28,617 nt of DNA from CG2-30-51-40 sp041753575 (GTDB lineage Bacteria; Desulfobacterota; DSM-4660; Desulfatiglandales; Desulfatiglandaceae): the NCBI GenBank assembly GCA_041753575.1, contig JBGSUA010000153.1, forward strand, positions 1 through 28,617, in the 5' to 3' direction. Positions within the stretch are counted from its first letter, which is position 1. Every line of letters begins with the position of its first letter. Positions 1 through 6,959 of this stretch are shown one piece after another. The notes below the pieces were generated by a model. It was not told the DNA's origin. It did not search any database and saw only the letters and a program-made list of their open reading frames with translations. Made by a program: the position numbers and the translations under genes.

Positions 1-103
1 TGGAATAACTGAATCCCGCGTTTCTCAGATTCATTCAAGGGCGGTCATTAGGCTTAGATCCAAAATGGCGGCCCGGGGCCATCTGGAGGGGAGAGATGAT
101 TGA
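1..103 (+). CDS. fliA: RNA polymerase sigma-28 factor FliA, C-terminal end (5' truncated by window)
   Basis: The second frame is open from the window start to a TGA at 101-103 and encodes 33 residues beginning GITESRVSQIHSRAVIRLRS. This matches the end of sigma region 4.2 of flagellar sigma factors, whose recognition helix typically reads VTESRV-Q-H--A. FliA directs RNA polymerase to late flagellar promoters and is held inactive by FlgM, which is encoded downstream at 5979. Only the last part of the gene is present, so no start or N-terminal domain can be judged. Its stop overlaps the ATG of the next ORF (96), which suggests translational coupling. The fragment is short, but the motif and the flagellar context agree. 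Another region-4 sigma factor is the only realistic alternative. Confidence 0.85.
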   Translation, partial: GITESRVSQIHSRAVIRLRSKMAARGHLEGRDD

Positions 104-350
104 TAACCTGAAACTCAACTCCATTCTAAACCCTGTTTCCAATTCCGCGAAGATCCAGAAAACAGGCGACAGGGACGGGGGCAGGGAAAGAAGAAGGTTT
201 GAGGAGGAAATGGACAGGGAAGGGCTTGGAAGAAAAGCGACTGAGGAGAGAGTAACGCCATCAAAAGGCGTTATTGAGGAGGCCGACTCGGCATTGGATA
301 TGGACATCAAGGATACCGGTCTTGGAAAAGTTGTGGACATAAGGGTATAG
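96..350 (+). CDS. small hydrophilic protein of unknown function coupled to fliA
   Basis: This encodes 84 residues from the ATG at 96, preceded by a GGAGGGG-type ribosome binding site and overlapping the fliA stop. The protein is highly charged, with a run of Glu, Arg and Lys in the middle (about residues 25-55). It has no signal peptide, membrane segment or Cys, and ends in GKVVDIRV. I do not recognise a named family. Short charged ORFs between fliA and the DUF2802/flgF genes occur in related flagellar loci, as far as I recall, but no function can be given. The good ribosome binding site, coupling and same-strand operon position support it being real. Confidence 0.6.
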   Translation: MIDNLKLNSILNPVSNSAKIQKTGDRDGGRERRRFEEEMDREGLGRKATEERVTPSKGVIEEADSALDMDIKDTGLGKVVDIRV

Positions 351-372
351 ATTTTATTGGAGGTTTCTCTTT

Positions 373-882
373 ATGGATCTTGGTTCAGCTCAGTTATGGA
401 ACACGGTTAAGGACATATCGGCCTTGATTTTGTCCGCTTTGGTTCTCATCCAGGCCATGAGAAGAGGAACGGCATTTGGAAAAGCTCTCAGCCGAAAGGG
501 GCTCAGAGGAAGAAGATTAAAAATAGGAAGGTTTCTCCGAGGGCAGAATACAGGGTTCAAAGGCCTTGGATCTGAGACGGAATCAGACTGCAGGGTTGCG
601 GTATCAGAAGAACGTCGCGGCCCTGAAGGGGTAACTCAGGAATGTGAACCGGCGCTCTGGGGAGCAGATCCCTATCAGGTGGCGGTGGAGATGGCCGCAA
701 ACGGGATACCGATCGGAGAAATTGCAAGAAGGATTGCGATACCGCGGGGAGAGATAGTTCTGGCCGTAAGTTTCAGGAGGTCTCTGGAACAGAGGCGATC
801 AGGGACCGCATGCCTGCCGGGCGGCGTGTGCAACGGAGGCGGGAGGAAAAATCTGCCGGGTGATTCGGCAATATCTAAGTAA
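373..882 (+). CDS. DUF2802-like membrane-anchored protein
   Basis: 169 residues start at ATG 373, with GGAGG about 8 bases upstream. Residues 11-28 form a single hydrophobic segment, so the protein probably sits in the inner membrane with its bulk in the cytoplasm. A basic linker follows. Residues about 97-135 (DPYQVAVEMAANGIPIGEIA and onward) resemble the helix-turn-helix-like C-terminal part of DUF2802 proteins, which are encoded beside flagellar genes in Proteobacteria. The last 30 residues are Gly-rich and low in structure. It lies 22 bases after the preceding ORF and is probably co-transcribed with fliA. Molecular role is unknown, and the family assignment rests on the motif only. Confidence 0.6.
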   Translation: MDLGSAQLWNTVKDISALILSALVLIQAMRRGTAFGKALSRKGLRGRRLKIGRFLRGQNTGFKGLGSETESDCRVAVSEERRGPEGVTQECEPALWGADPYQVAVEMAANGIPIGEIARRIAIPRGEIVLAVSFRRSLEQRRSGTACLPGGVCNGGGRKNLPGDSAISK

Positions 883-986
883 CGCCTTTATAATAGTGCG
901 GTCTTATGCCGGCTCATCTTGGAAGGCCTGGAGAGATCCCTCTCCCCCATAATAGGATACGCCCGGATAGTATGAGGAAGCACCTC

Positions 987-1002
987 TGGTATGGTTCGTG
1001 CA
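987..1002 (+). promoter_or_regulatory. candidate sigma-54 promoter upstream of flgF
   Basis: In the 219-base gap before flgF the sequence TGGTATGGTTCGTGCA places GG and GC at exactly the -24/-12 spacing of the sigma-54 consensus (TGGCACG-N4-TTGCA). The -24 half is TGG-TATG and the -12 half is GTGC, so several bases deviate. A start around position 1013 would leave about 90 bases of leader before flgF at 1102. Rod and ring genes are commonly sigma-54 dependent in this kind of organism. Nothing else recognisable is in this gap (883-1101). Confidence 0.45.
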
Positions 1003-1101
1003 TTCTAAACTTAAGAAGGAAGAGGCATAGAGAACCGCTTTAAACATCAAGGCATTAGCCGAGTTGATGCATCGGCCATAACAATATAGGGAGTGTTAGA
1101 T

Positions 1102-1821
1102 ATGAATGCGCTCTGCGCCCTTGGAACAAGGGCTCTAATACAATCTGCGAGGATGGAGATTCTCTCCAACAATCTTGCCAATACAGATACGACAGGTTTT
1201 AAGGCCGACTACCTGTCCTTGAATCTAATTCAGAAGTCCGAAGAATCCTCGAAAGGATCACAGGATGATCCAGGCCCTATCGTTAGACAATACACTGATT
1301 TCAGCGCAGGAGAGTTCAGGAAAACCGGTTCTTCCCTTGACTTTGCACTTGAGGGTGAAGGCTTCTTTGCCGTGGAGACCCCGTCGGGGGTGCAATATAC
1401 GAGAAAAGGTAACTTTGCCTTAAACAGCGCCGGGGCTCTTGTCACACAGGAAGGATGGCCGGTCCTGGGCGACGGCGGCCCTATTCAGATAGAGGGGGAA
1501 GACCTTCGCGCGGACAGGGAGGGTAATCTTTACCAGGGTGAAGACCAGGCAGCCAAACTCAGAATAGTTGAGATAGCTGACAAGGACAAACTCGAAAAGG
1601 TCGGGGATACAATGTTCAGGCTCAAGGAGGGCGGTAACACCAAGGATGCCGAAGCTACCTATGTTGTGCATGGTTACCTGGAGGGATCCAACGTAACCGT
1701 CATTAGGGCCATGACTGAGATGATAGAGACCCTGAGAGGCTATGAGGCCTATCAGAAGATGATGCAGACCATTGATGATGCCGCCCAGAAGAGCGTGAAT
1801 GAGGTCGGCAGGGTTTCATAG
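1102..1821 (+). CDS. flgF: flagellar basal-body proximal rod protein FlgF
   Basis: 239 residues. FlgF is one of the rod proteins exported by the flagellar type III system to build the drive shaft across the periplasm. The N-terminus carries the rod/hook signature MEILSNNLANTDTTGFKAD (about residues 19-37). The middle has the FlgE/F/G core (LEGEGFFAV, then YTRKGNFALN). The C-terminus ends in the amphipathic helix of axial proteins (YEAYQKMMQTIDD). I start at ATG 1102 because AGGGAG lies 8 bases upstream. A GTG nine bases earlier is also in frame but sits on that ribosome binding site. It is followed 22 bases later by flgG. Lengths around 240-250 are usual. FlgF and FlgG paralogues are similar; order and lower conservation of the core favour FlgF here. 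Confidence 0.92.
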   Translation: MNALCALGTRALIQSARMEILSNNLANTDTTGFKADYLSLNLIQKSEESSKGSQDDPGPIVRQYTDFSAGEFRKTGSSLDFALEGEGFFAVETPSGVQYTRKGNFALNSAGALVTQEGWPVLGDGGPIQIEGEDLRADREGNLYQGEDQAAKLRIVEIADKDKLEKVGDTMFRLKEGGNTKDAEATYVVHGYLEGSNVTVIRAMTEMIETLRGYEAYQKMMQTIDDAAQKSVNEVGRVS

Positions 1822-1843
1822 CCGGTAAGAGGAGGAAAAGGAA

Positions 1844-2632
1844 ATGATGAGGACACTTTGGACTGCGGCCTCCGGAATGCAGGCCCAGACTCTGAATATT
1901 GACGTGATTGCAAACAATCTGGCCAATGTCAGTTCATCCGGATTCAAGAGAAGCCGGGCGGACTTCCAGGATCTTTTGTACGAGACGCTGAAGCCAGCCG
2001 GCTCGCCATCTTCAGAAGGAAACCAGATACCGACTGGAATTCAGATAGGTCACGGAACAAGACCTGTCGCGGTCCAAAAGATCTTTCTTCAGGGTGATTA
2101 TCAGTTGACACAGAATGAACTTGATATGGCAATTGAGGGAAACGGTTTTTTCCAGGTCGTGCTGCCTAACGGTGAAAACGCATATACCCGCTCGGGGGCC
2201 TTCAAGCTTGACAGTGAAGGCAGGATCGTCACTTCAGACGGCTTTTCAATGGAGCCTGAAATCGCTGTTCCATCCGATGCCACGATGATAACGATCGGAA
2301 CTGATGGGACGGTCTCCATCCTGAGGGCGGGGCAGGTGGAGCCGGATGAGATAGGAACCATTCAGCTCGCAAAATTCGCCAACCCCGCCGGGCTCAAGAG
2401 CATAGGGAGAAACCTCTTTCAGCCAAGCGCCACTTCAGGTGACGCTGTGGTGGGGACCGGGGGAGAGGATGGCTTCGGCACCATATCTCAGGGATATCTT
2501 GAGATGTCCAACGTGAACGTGGTTGAGGAAATGGTAAATATGATAACCGCTCAGAGGGCTTATGAGCTCAACAGCAAGGCCGTACAGGCGGCGGATGAGA
2601 TGCTCCAGTTAGCCAACAATTTGAAGAGGTAG
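1844..2632 (+). CDS. flgG: flagellar basal-body distal rod protein FlgG
   Basis: 262 residues, the normal FlgG length. Residues 1-40 (MMRTLWTAASGMQAQTLNID, then NNLANVSSSGFKR) are the classic FlgG N-terminus. AIEGNGFFQVVLPNGE and YTRSGAFKLD mark the core fold. The C-terminus NMITAQRAYELNSKAVQ is the conserved axial-protein helix. FlgG forms the distal rod that passes through the P and L rings made by the following genes. GGAGG lies upstream of ATG 1844. The gene is intact and ends 6 bases before flgA, consistent with one rod/ring operon. Confidence 0.97.
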   Translation: MMRTLWTAASGMQAQTLNIDVIANNLANVSSSGFKRSRADFQDLLYETLKPAGSPSSEGNQIPTGIQIGHGTRPVAVQKIFLQGDYQLTQNELDMAIEGNGFFQVVLPNGENAYTRSGAFKLDSEGRIVTSDGFSMEPEIAVPSDATMITIGTDGTVSILRAGQVEPDEIGTIQLAKFANPAGLKSIGRNLFQPSATSGDAVVGTGGEDGFGTISQGYLEMSNVNVVEEMVNMITAQRAYELNSKAVQAADEMLQLANNLKR

Positions 2633-2638
2633 CGCGAC

Positions 2639-3619
2639 ATGAAGGTCCGCATCATCCCCATTTTTCTCTGCTTGGTGCTCTCTGCTCTGGGGCAACCCCT
2701 CAAGTCAGGCGGAGAGGAGTCCCCTTGCAGGATAGTTTTTTCAAATGAAGTTGAAGTAACCGGGGACCAGATCGCCTTAAAGGATGCAGCCTCAGAAATA
2801 TGCGAAAGAGGGCCTCAGTGGGAAAAAATTGCTTCCATATCATTGGGCCGTTCTCCTCTGCCCGGCGAAACCAGGGTACTGGATAGAGACTATATCCTTC
2901 TAAAGCTGAGGCAGGCTGGGATAGAAGGGGCCGATGGATTTCTTGACTTACCTCAAAAGATCTCTGTCAAACGCGCCTCCTTTGAGGTTACCTCTGATTA
3001 CCTGGAAGGACTGGTCATGCCTCACCTGTATCCGATGCTTCCCTGGGATAAGGAAAGCGTTAGGGTCAAGTCGGTAAGGATGGATAGAAAGGTGTTGCTT
3101 CCGAAAGGTAACATTGATGTGCAATTTGAACTTCCGAGGAAAAGGAGTTTCGGGGGTGCCATATCAGTTGGAATCATCTTTCGCGTGGATGGGAGCTTCG
3201 AAAAAAGGGCGAGCGCCGTGATCCAGCTTGAGGTCGCTGGCGAGGCAGTGGTTGCGAAAAGGCCGGTAAAGAGGAACCAGTTCATAACACGGGAAGATGT
3301 GGCTGTCGTGGATGTCAATCTCATGGATCTTGCTTACGGCTGCATAGCTGATTCGAATGAAGTAATCGGGCGAAGGGCCAAGCGGATGATAGGGGCCAAC
3401 ACCCCTTTCAGGAACCATGATATAGAGCTGTTGGAGTCGGTGAAGAAGGGTGAGCTTGTCACCATCCTGGCGCAGTCTGCCTCAATTCGCATAAGAGGTC
3501 TGGCTACAGCCAGACAGTCCGGAAGGATCGGGGATTTCATAAAAGTAGCCAATCTTGATTCAGGGAAAGAGATATCCGCCCGAATAGTGGACAACGGAGT
3601 GGTGGCGGTGGAGTTTTGA
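2639..3619 (+). CDS. flgA: flagellar P-ring assembly chaperone FlgA
   Basis: 326 residues. FlgA is a periplasmic chaperone that helps FlgI polymerise into the P ring. Residues 1-18 form a signal peptide (basic MKVR, then a hydrophobic stretch ending near SALG). The C-terminal 120 residues hold the SAF domain and FlgA tail, with the conserved phrases RPVKRNQFITREDV, IGRRAKRMIGANTPF and GKEISARIVDNG. The length is at the long end for FlgA, as in other members with an extra N-terminal domain. It starts 6 bases after the flgG stop, using a GAGG within the flgG end. The chaperone and its client gene (flgI) are in the same operon. Confidence 0.93.
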   Translation: MKVRIIPIFLCLVLSALGQPLKSGGEESPCRIVFSNEVEVTGDQIALKDAASEICERGPQWEKIASISLGRSPLPGETRVLDRDYILLKLRQAGIEGADGFLDLPQKISVKRASFEVTSDYLEGLVMPHLYPMLPWDKESVRVKSVRMDRKVLLPKGNIDVQFELPRKRSFGGAISVGIIFRVDGSFEKRASAVIQLEVAGEAVVAKRPVKRNQFITREDVAVVDVNLMDLAYGCIADSNEVIGRRAKRMIGANTPFRNHDIELLESVKKGELVTILAQSASIRIRGLATARQSGRIGDFIKVANLDSGKEISARIVDNGVVAVEF

Positions 3620-3632
3620 TAGGGGGCGTTAT

Positions 3633-4358
3633 ATGAGATCTTATAGAAATTGGGAGCGGGTGGGGTGGGTTTACGGGATAGCAGTTTTTGCAGCCCTTTT
3701 ACTTGCCGGATGCGCCGGAGGGCAGAAAAATATTGCCGGCAAACTTGAAAATAATCATCAGGAAGTCTGGACTCCACCTGCCGAAAGGCCGTCAGAGGGA
3801 TCTATATGGCAGGAAAACGGACTTCTGGGTGGTCTTTTCATGGATCCGAAGGCAAGAAGGATTGGAGACATAGTCACAGTAAGCATAGTGGAGTCTTCAA
3901 CCGCAACCAATGACGCTGATACAAAAACGGAGCGGAAATCTTCAATTGCAGCTCAAGTTGAAAGCTTCCTGGGTATGGAGAAGGGTTTTCCAACAGGAAA
4001 TCATCCCAACTGGAATCCCTTCGGATCAATCAAGGCAGGCATGCAGAATGACTACGACGGAAGCGGCACCACGAAGAGAAGCGGGAAAATGGCCGCCTCC
4101 ATGACGGCAAGGGTTGTAGGGATATTGCCTAACGGAAACCTGAAGATAGTAGGAACCCGTGAGGTTACGGTAAACAATGAAACCCAGCTTATAACCCTCT
4201 CAGGTATGATAAGGCCGAGAGATATATCTCCTGACAACGTGATACTTTCAACCTATATTGCAGACGCCCAGATTTCTTATACAGGTGACGGAGTGGTAAA
4301 CGCTAAACAGCGGCCCGGCTGGCTGGCCAGTATTTTAGATGTGGTCTGGCCGTTCTGA
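3633..4358 (+). CDS. flgH: flagellar L-ring lipoprotein FlgH
   Basis: 241 residues. FlgH forms the L ring, the outer-membrane bushing of the rod. The N-terminus is a lipoprotein signal peptide with the lipobox LLAGC and lipidated Cys27. Family motifs follow: ARRIGDIVTVSIVESSTATN (about residues 75-94), GNLKIVGTREVTVNNETQ and IRPRDISPDNVILSTYIADA. The protein ends in PGWLASILDVVWPF, the usual FlgH tail. A strong AGGGGG ribosome binding site precedes ATG 3633. The gene lies between flgA and flgI, as expected for a ring operon, and looks intact. Confidence 0.96.
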   Translation: MRSYRNWERVGWVYGIAVFAALLLAGCAGGQKNIAGKLENNHQEVWTPPAERPSEGSIWQENGLLGGLFMDPKARRIGDIVTVSIVESSTATNDADTKTERKSSIAAQVESFLGMEKGFPTGNHPNWNPFGSIKAGMQNDYDGSGTTKRSGKMAASMTARVVGILPNGNLKIVGTREVTVNNETQLITLSGMIRPRDISPDNVILSTYIADAQISYTGDGVVNAKQRPGWLASILDVVWPF

Positions 4359-4411
4359 GTTATTTTTTGCGGCCGATTTCAAGAGGTGCGGTGGTAAGGA
4401 TCATGAATGCC

Positions 4412-5521
4412 ATGGCTTTTAAGAGATTAGGACTGATAATTATTGCGGCTGCTTTTTTCGCCGCAATGAGCGCTTCGCATTCAAACGCTGCCAGGATAAA
4501 GGATATTTCAAGCCTAAGCGGCGTAAGAACGAACCAGTTGGTCGGTTACGGGCTGGTGGTGGGACTTGAAGGCAGCGGGGACGGCAAGAAATCCAGGTTT
4601 ACCATACAGTCCATGGGCAGCGTGCTGGAGAGACTGGGCATGACCATCAACCCCAAGGATATCACCATGGGTAACGTGGCGGCCGTAATGGTGACGGCGG
4701 ATCTTCCTCCCTTTGCCAAACCAGGCAACAGAATAGATGTTGTGGTCAGCTCCATAGGGGATGCCAAGACCCTTTATGGCGGGACCCTCTTATTTGCTCC
4801 TCTCAAGGGCGCGGACGGCAACATATATGCGGTGGCACAAGGCCCGTTGAGCATAGGGGGCTTCAGCGCGGGTGGGGAAGGGGGAAGGGTTCAGAAGAAT
4901 TTTCCCACGGTGGGCAGAGTCGTAAGGGGAGCCCTTATAGAAAAAGAAGTTCCAAGCAATTTTGAGCAGAGGAAATCCCTTGTGCTGGGACTTCACGAGC
5001 CTGATTTTACAACGGCGGCACGCATGGTGGAGGCCATTAACGGGGCCTTTAAGAGTTCTGTAGCGGCCGCTTCCAACTCAGGCACAATAAATATTGAAAT
5101 CCCTCCGCAGTACCATGGAGAAACCGTCTCTTTTGTGACAGCCCTCGAAAACCTTGAGATCCGGCCTGATGTGATTGCAAAGGTGGTTATCAACGAAAGG
5201 ACGGGCACCGTGGTGGTGGGGGAAAGTGTCAGGATTTCAACTGTTGCTGTAGCCCACGGGAACCTGAGTATAGAGGTAAAGGAGACTAAGGATGTATCAC
5301 AGCCTCTGCCCTTCTCAGGAGGACAGACCACGGTAACTCCCAGTACTGAACTGGCGGTTTCTGAGGGAAAGAGTCAGCTTTTCATGGTTAAATCGGGGAC
5401 GACCATAGGAGACCTCGTTAAGGGTCTTAATGCGCTGGGGGTATCTCCTAGAGATCTGATTATCATCTTTCAGGCTATAAAGGCGGCCGGCGCACTGAGT
5501 GCCGAACTGGAGGTTATGTGA
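4412..5521 (+). CDS. flgI: flagellar P-ring protein FlgI
   Basis: About 369 residues. FlgI makes the periplasmic P ring around the rod. The mature N-terminus ARIKDISSLSGVRTNQLVGY and the phrases GLVVGLEGSGD, NVAAVMVTADLPPFAKPGNR and VVINERTGTVVVGE are diagnostic. The end (FQAIKAAGALSAELEVM) is also typical. A signal peptide with several Ala residues ends at SNA. The start is uncertain: ATG 4412 has AAGGA 11 bases upstream, ATG 4403 is too close to that site, and GTG 4391 has AAGAGG 4 bases away. All three leave the mature protein unchanged. The stop overlaps the start of flgJ (TGATG), so the two are translationally coupled. Confidence 0.96.
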   Translation: MAFKRLGLIIIAAAFFAAMSASHSNAARIKDISSLSGVRTNQLVGYGLVVGLEGSGDGKKSRFTIQSMGSVLERLGMTINPKDITMGNVAAVMVTADLPPFAKPGNRIDVVVSSIGDAKTLYGGTLLFAPLKGADGNIYAVAQGPLSIGGFSAGGEGGRVQKNFPTVGRVVRGALIEKEVPSNFEQRKSLVLGLHEPDFTTAARMVEAINGAFKSSVAAASNSGTINIEIPPQYHGETVSFVTALENLEIRPDVIAKVVINERTGTVVVGESVRISTVAVAHGNLSIEVKETKDVSQPLPFSGGQTTVTPSTELAVSEGKSQLFMVKSGTTIGDLVKGLNALGVSPRDLIIIFQAIKAAGALSAELEVM

Positions 5522-5913
5522 TGGCAGGATTAGTATCCTTTAAGCTTCTTCCGCCTGGGAGCCACTATAGATGCGGCCAGGCTGTAGAGGAAAAGAAGGC
5601 GAAGGGGGAACAGTCCGGGGAGAAGAGTTCCTCTGAGCTTAAGCAGGCGGCTTCGGGGGTAGAATCACTCTTTCTCTATGAACTTTTGAAGAGCATGAGA
5701 GCAACAGTACCCAAGAGCGGTCTCTTTCACGCGGGAAAATCCGAGGAGCAATATACTTCGATGCTTGATGTTTTTTTGTCTGAACACCTTGCAAAAAAAG
5801 GAGAGCTTGGTATAGGCTCTCTCGTAGAGAGACAGCTCAGCGGAAGGGAAGGGCAAAAGTCTGAAACAATGAAAAATGGGCCTAAAGTTTCGGAGCAATC
5901 TGCCGATGAATAG
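5521..5913 (+). CDS. flgJ: rod-binding protein, FlgJ N-terminal type
   Basis: 130 residues. The region around residues 45-108 (SLFLYELLKSMRATVPKSGL through ELGIGSLVERQL) is the rod-binding domain of FlgJ, which helps assemble the rod. The muramidase domain of enterobacterial FlgJ is absent, as is common in this group, so peptidoglycan opening must be done by another enzyme. ATG 5521 overlaps the flgI stop and has GGAGG 7 bases upstream. A GTG one codon earlier is possible but less likely. The last 30 residues are Lys/Glu-rich, and their coding DNA also carries a sigma-28 promoter for the next gene. Confidence 0.88.
   Translation: MAGLVSFKLLPPGSHYRCGQAVEEKKAKGEQSGEKSSSELKQAASGVESLFLYELLKSMRATVPKSGLFHAGKSEEQYTSMLDVFLSEHLAKKGELGIGSLVERQLSGREGQKSETMKNGPKVSEQSADE
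5883..5909 (+). promoter_or_regulatory. sigma-28 (FliA) promoter for flgM
   Basis: The sequence TAAAGTTT, 11 bases, GCCGATGA matches the FliA consensus TAAAGTTT-N11-GCCGATAA at 15 of 16 positions with exact spacing. It lies inside the last codons of flgJ. A start near 5916 would give a leader of about 60 bases before the flgM ATG at 5979. FlgM is a known FliA target in other bacteria, giving a feedback loop in which sigma-28 makes its own inhibitor. The position and quality make chance unlikely. Confidence 0.85.
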
Positions 5914-5978
5914 TGGCAGAGGGGGTGTTCCAACGAGCCTTCCCCTCACAAAGGGATAGCGAGAGGAGCAATAAAGAG

Positions 5979-6305
5979 ATGAAGATCATCGGCGAAAACC
6001 AATACCTGAAGCTGGACGCATACTTGAGGACGCGCTCGGCAAAGGATGAAAAGGACTCCGGCAGTAAAGCGCTGGCTAAATCAGATGCCGGAGGAGATAC
6101 GGTGGTTCTCTCAAGCAAGGCCCAGGAGCTTTACGCCGCGCGCCGGATACTGGAGATGGAAGATATCCCCGAGGTCAGGGCCGATAAGGTTGCAAGGCTT
6201 CGAAGGGAGATCGAAGATGGTACCTACAGGGTGGAAGGAAGGGATATTGCCCAGAAGATGCTTGATGAGGCGATGGAAAACGATCGACTCCTCAGGAATC
6301 CCTGA
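5979..6305 (+). CDS. flgM: anti-sigma-28 factor FlgM
   Basis: 108 residues. FlgM binds FliA and keeps late flagellar genes silent until the hook is complete and FlgM is exported. The conserved C-terminal half is present: DTVVLSSKAQEL (about residues 40-51), then RADKVARLRREIEDGTYRVE and IAQKMLDEAM, the sigma-binding helices of the family. The start at ATG 5979 has GAGAGGAG ten bases upstream. An earlier in-frame GTG at 5913 has no good ribosome binding site and would add residues unlike the family. A near-perfect sigma-28 promoter lies upstream at 5883. Confidence 0.93.
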   Translation: MKIIGENQYLKLDAYLRTRSAKDEKDSGSKALAKSDAGGDTVVLSSKAQELYAARRILEMEDIPEVRADKVARLRREIEDGTYRVEGRDIAQKMLDEAMENDRLLRNP

Positions 6306-6358
6306 TTGATGTGAGACCTGAGATCCGGCCTCTCCCAAGACATATCCCTTGTCTCTTA

Positions 6359-6895
6359 ATGGTGATAACAGAGAAAACGACACAAACTTCACAAGAAGAC
6401 CCGACTTTTTCCGGATTCCGGGATATCCTCAAGGAAACGGAAAAGGCCCTTCTATTGCTTCTTAATTCCCTGGAAAGGGAAAACAGAGCTATTGTAGAAA
6501 GGAAGCTCCAGGACCTTGAGGATGCCATGCAAGACAAGGCTAAGGCCATGGATCTTCTCTCTCAATCGGATGCTCTCTTGAAGCAGGCATCCAAAACGGC
6601 TTTATCTCAAGACAGATTTCTGCAGGGAAAAACACCGCCTTTCATAAGTCCTTTTTTGCTCCAGGGATTTCTAGGAGAGTCTTTTGCTCCATACCTAAAG
6701 AGGGTTGTTGAACTAAAAGAAAAGTCCTTGAAACTTAACGAAGATAACTGTACCCTTCTTGAGGACTGCATCACAATCAGCGACCAACTCTACGGCCTTT
6801 TGAGTGGCCTCACGGCCTCCGGGTTTGTTTATCAGGCAAGCGGGGCCTTTGAACGCCGCGCAATGACGGGCCGCTTGATGTCCGGAGCAGTCTGA
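6359..6895 (+). CDS. flgN: flagellar hook-junction export chaperone FlgN
   Basis: About 178 residues, almost entirely helical and rich in Leu, Glu and Lys. The opening helices (FRDILKETEKALLLLLNSLE, then ENRAIVERKLQDLEDAMQDK) fit the FlgN family, which keeps FlgK and FlgL soluble and delivers them to the export gate. The position right after flgM supports this, as flgM-flgN is a standard pair. The start is uncertain: ATG 6359 lacks a good ribosome binding site, and an in-frame GTG at 6311 follows flgM more closely and has AGGAA 13 bases upstream. Unusually, the client gene flgK does not follow directly; seven chemotaxis genes lie in between. Family similarity is low in general, so the call leans on context. 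Confidence 0.75.
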   Translation: MVITEKTTQTSQEDPTFSGFRDILKETEKALLLLLNSLERENRAIVERKLQDLEDAMQDKAKAMDLLSQSDALLKQASKTALSQDRFLQGKTPPFISPFLLQGFLGESFAPYLKRVVELKEKSLKLNEDNCTLLEDCITISDQLYGLLSGLTASGFVYQASGAFERRAMTGRLMSGAV

Positions 6896-6959
6896 GGCCG
6901 CCTCTTTATCCCCTCTGAGTGCCAGGCCTTAAGGACAGGAAGAATCGGAGACTATCACT

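Noticed and set aside
1041..1065. Sigma-28-like TAAA ... GCCGAGTT before flgF
   Set aside because: The spacer after TAAA is 13 rather than 15 bases and the -10 half has two mismatches; the sigma-54-like site at 987 fits better.
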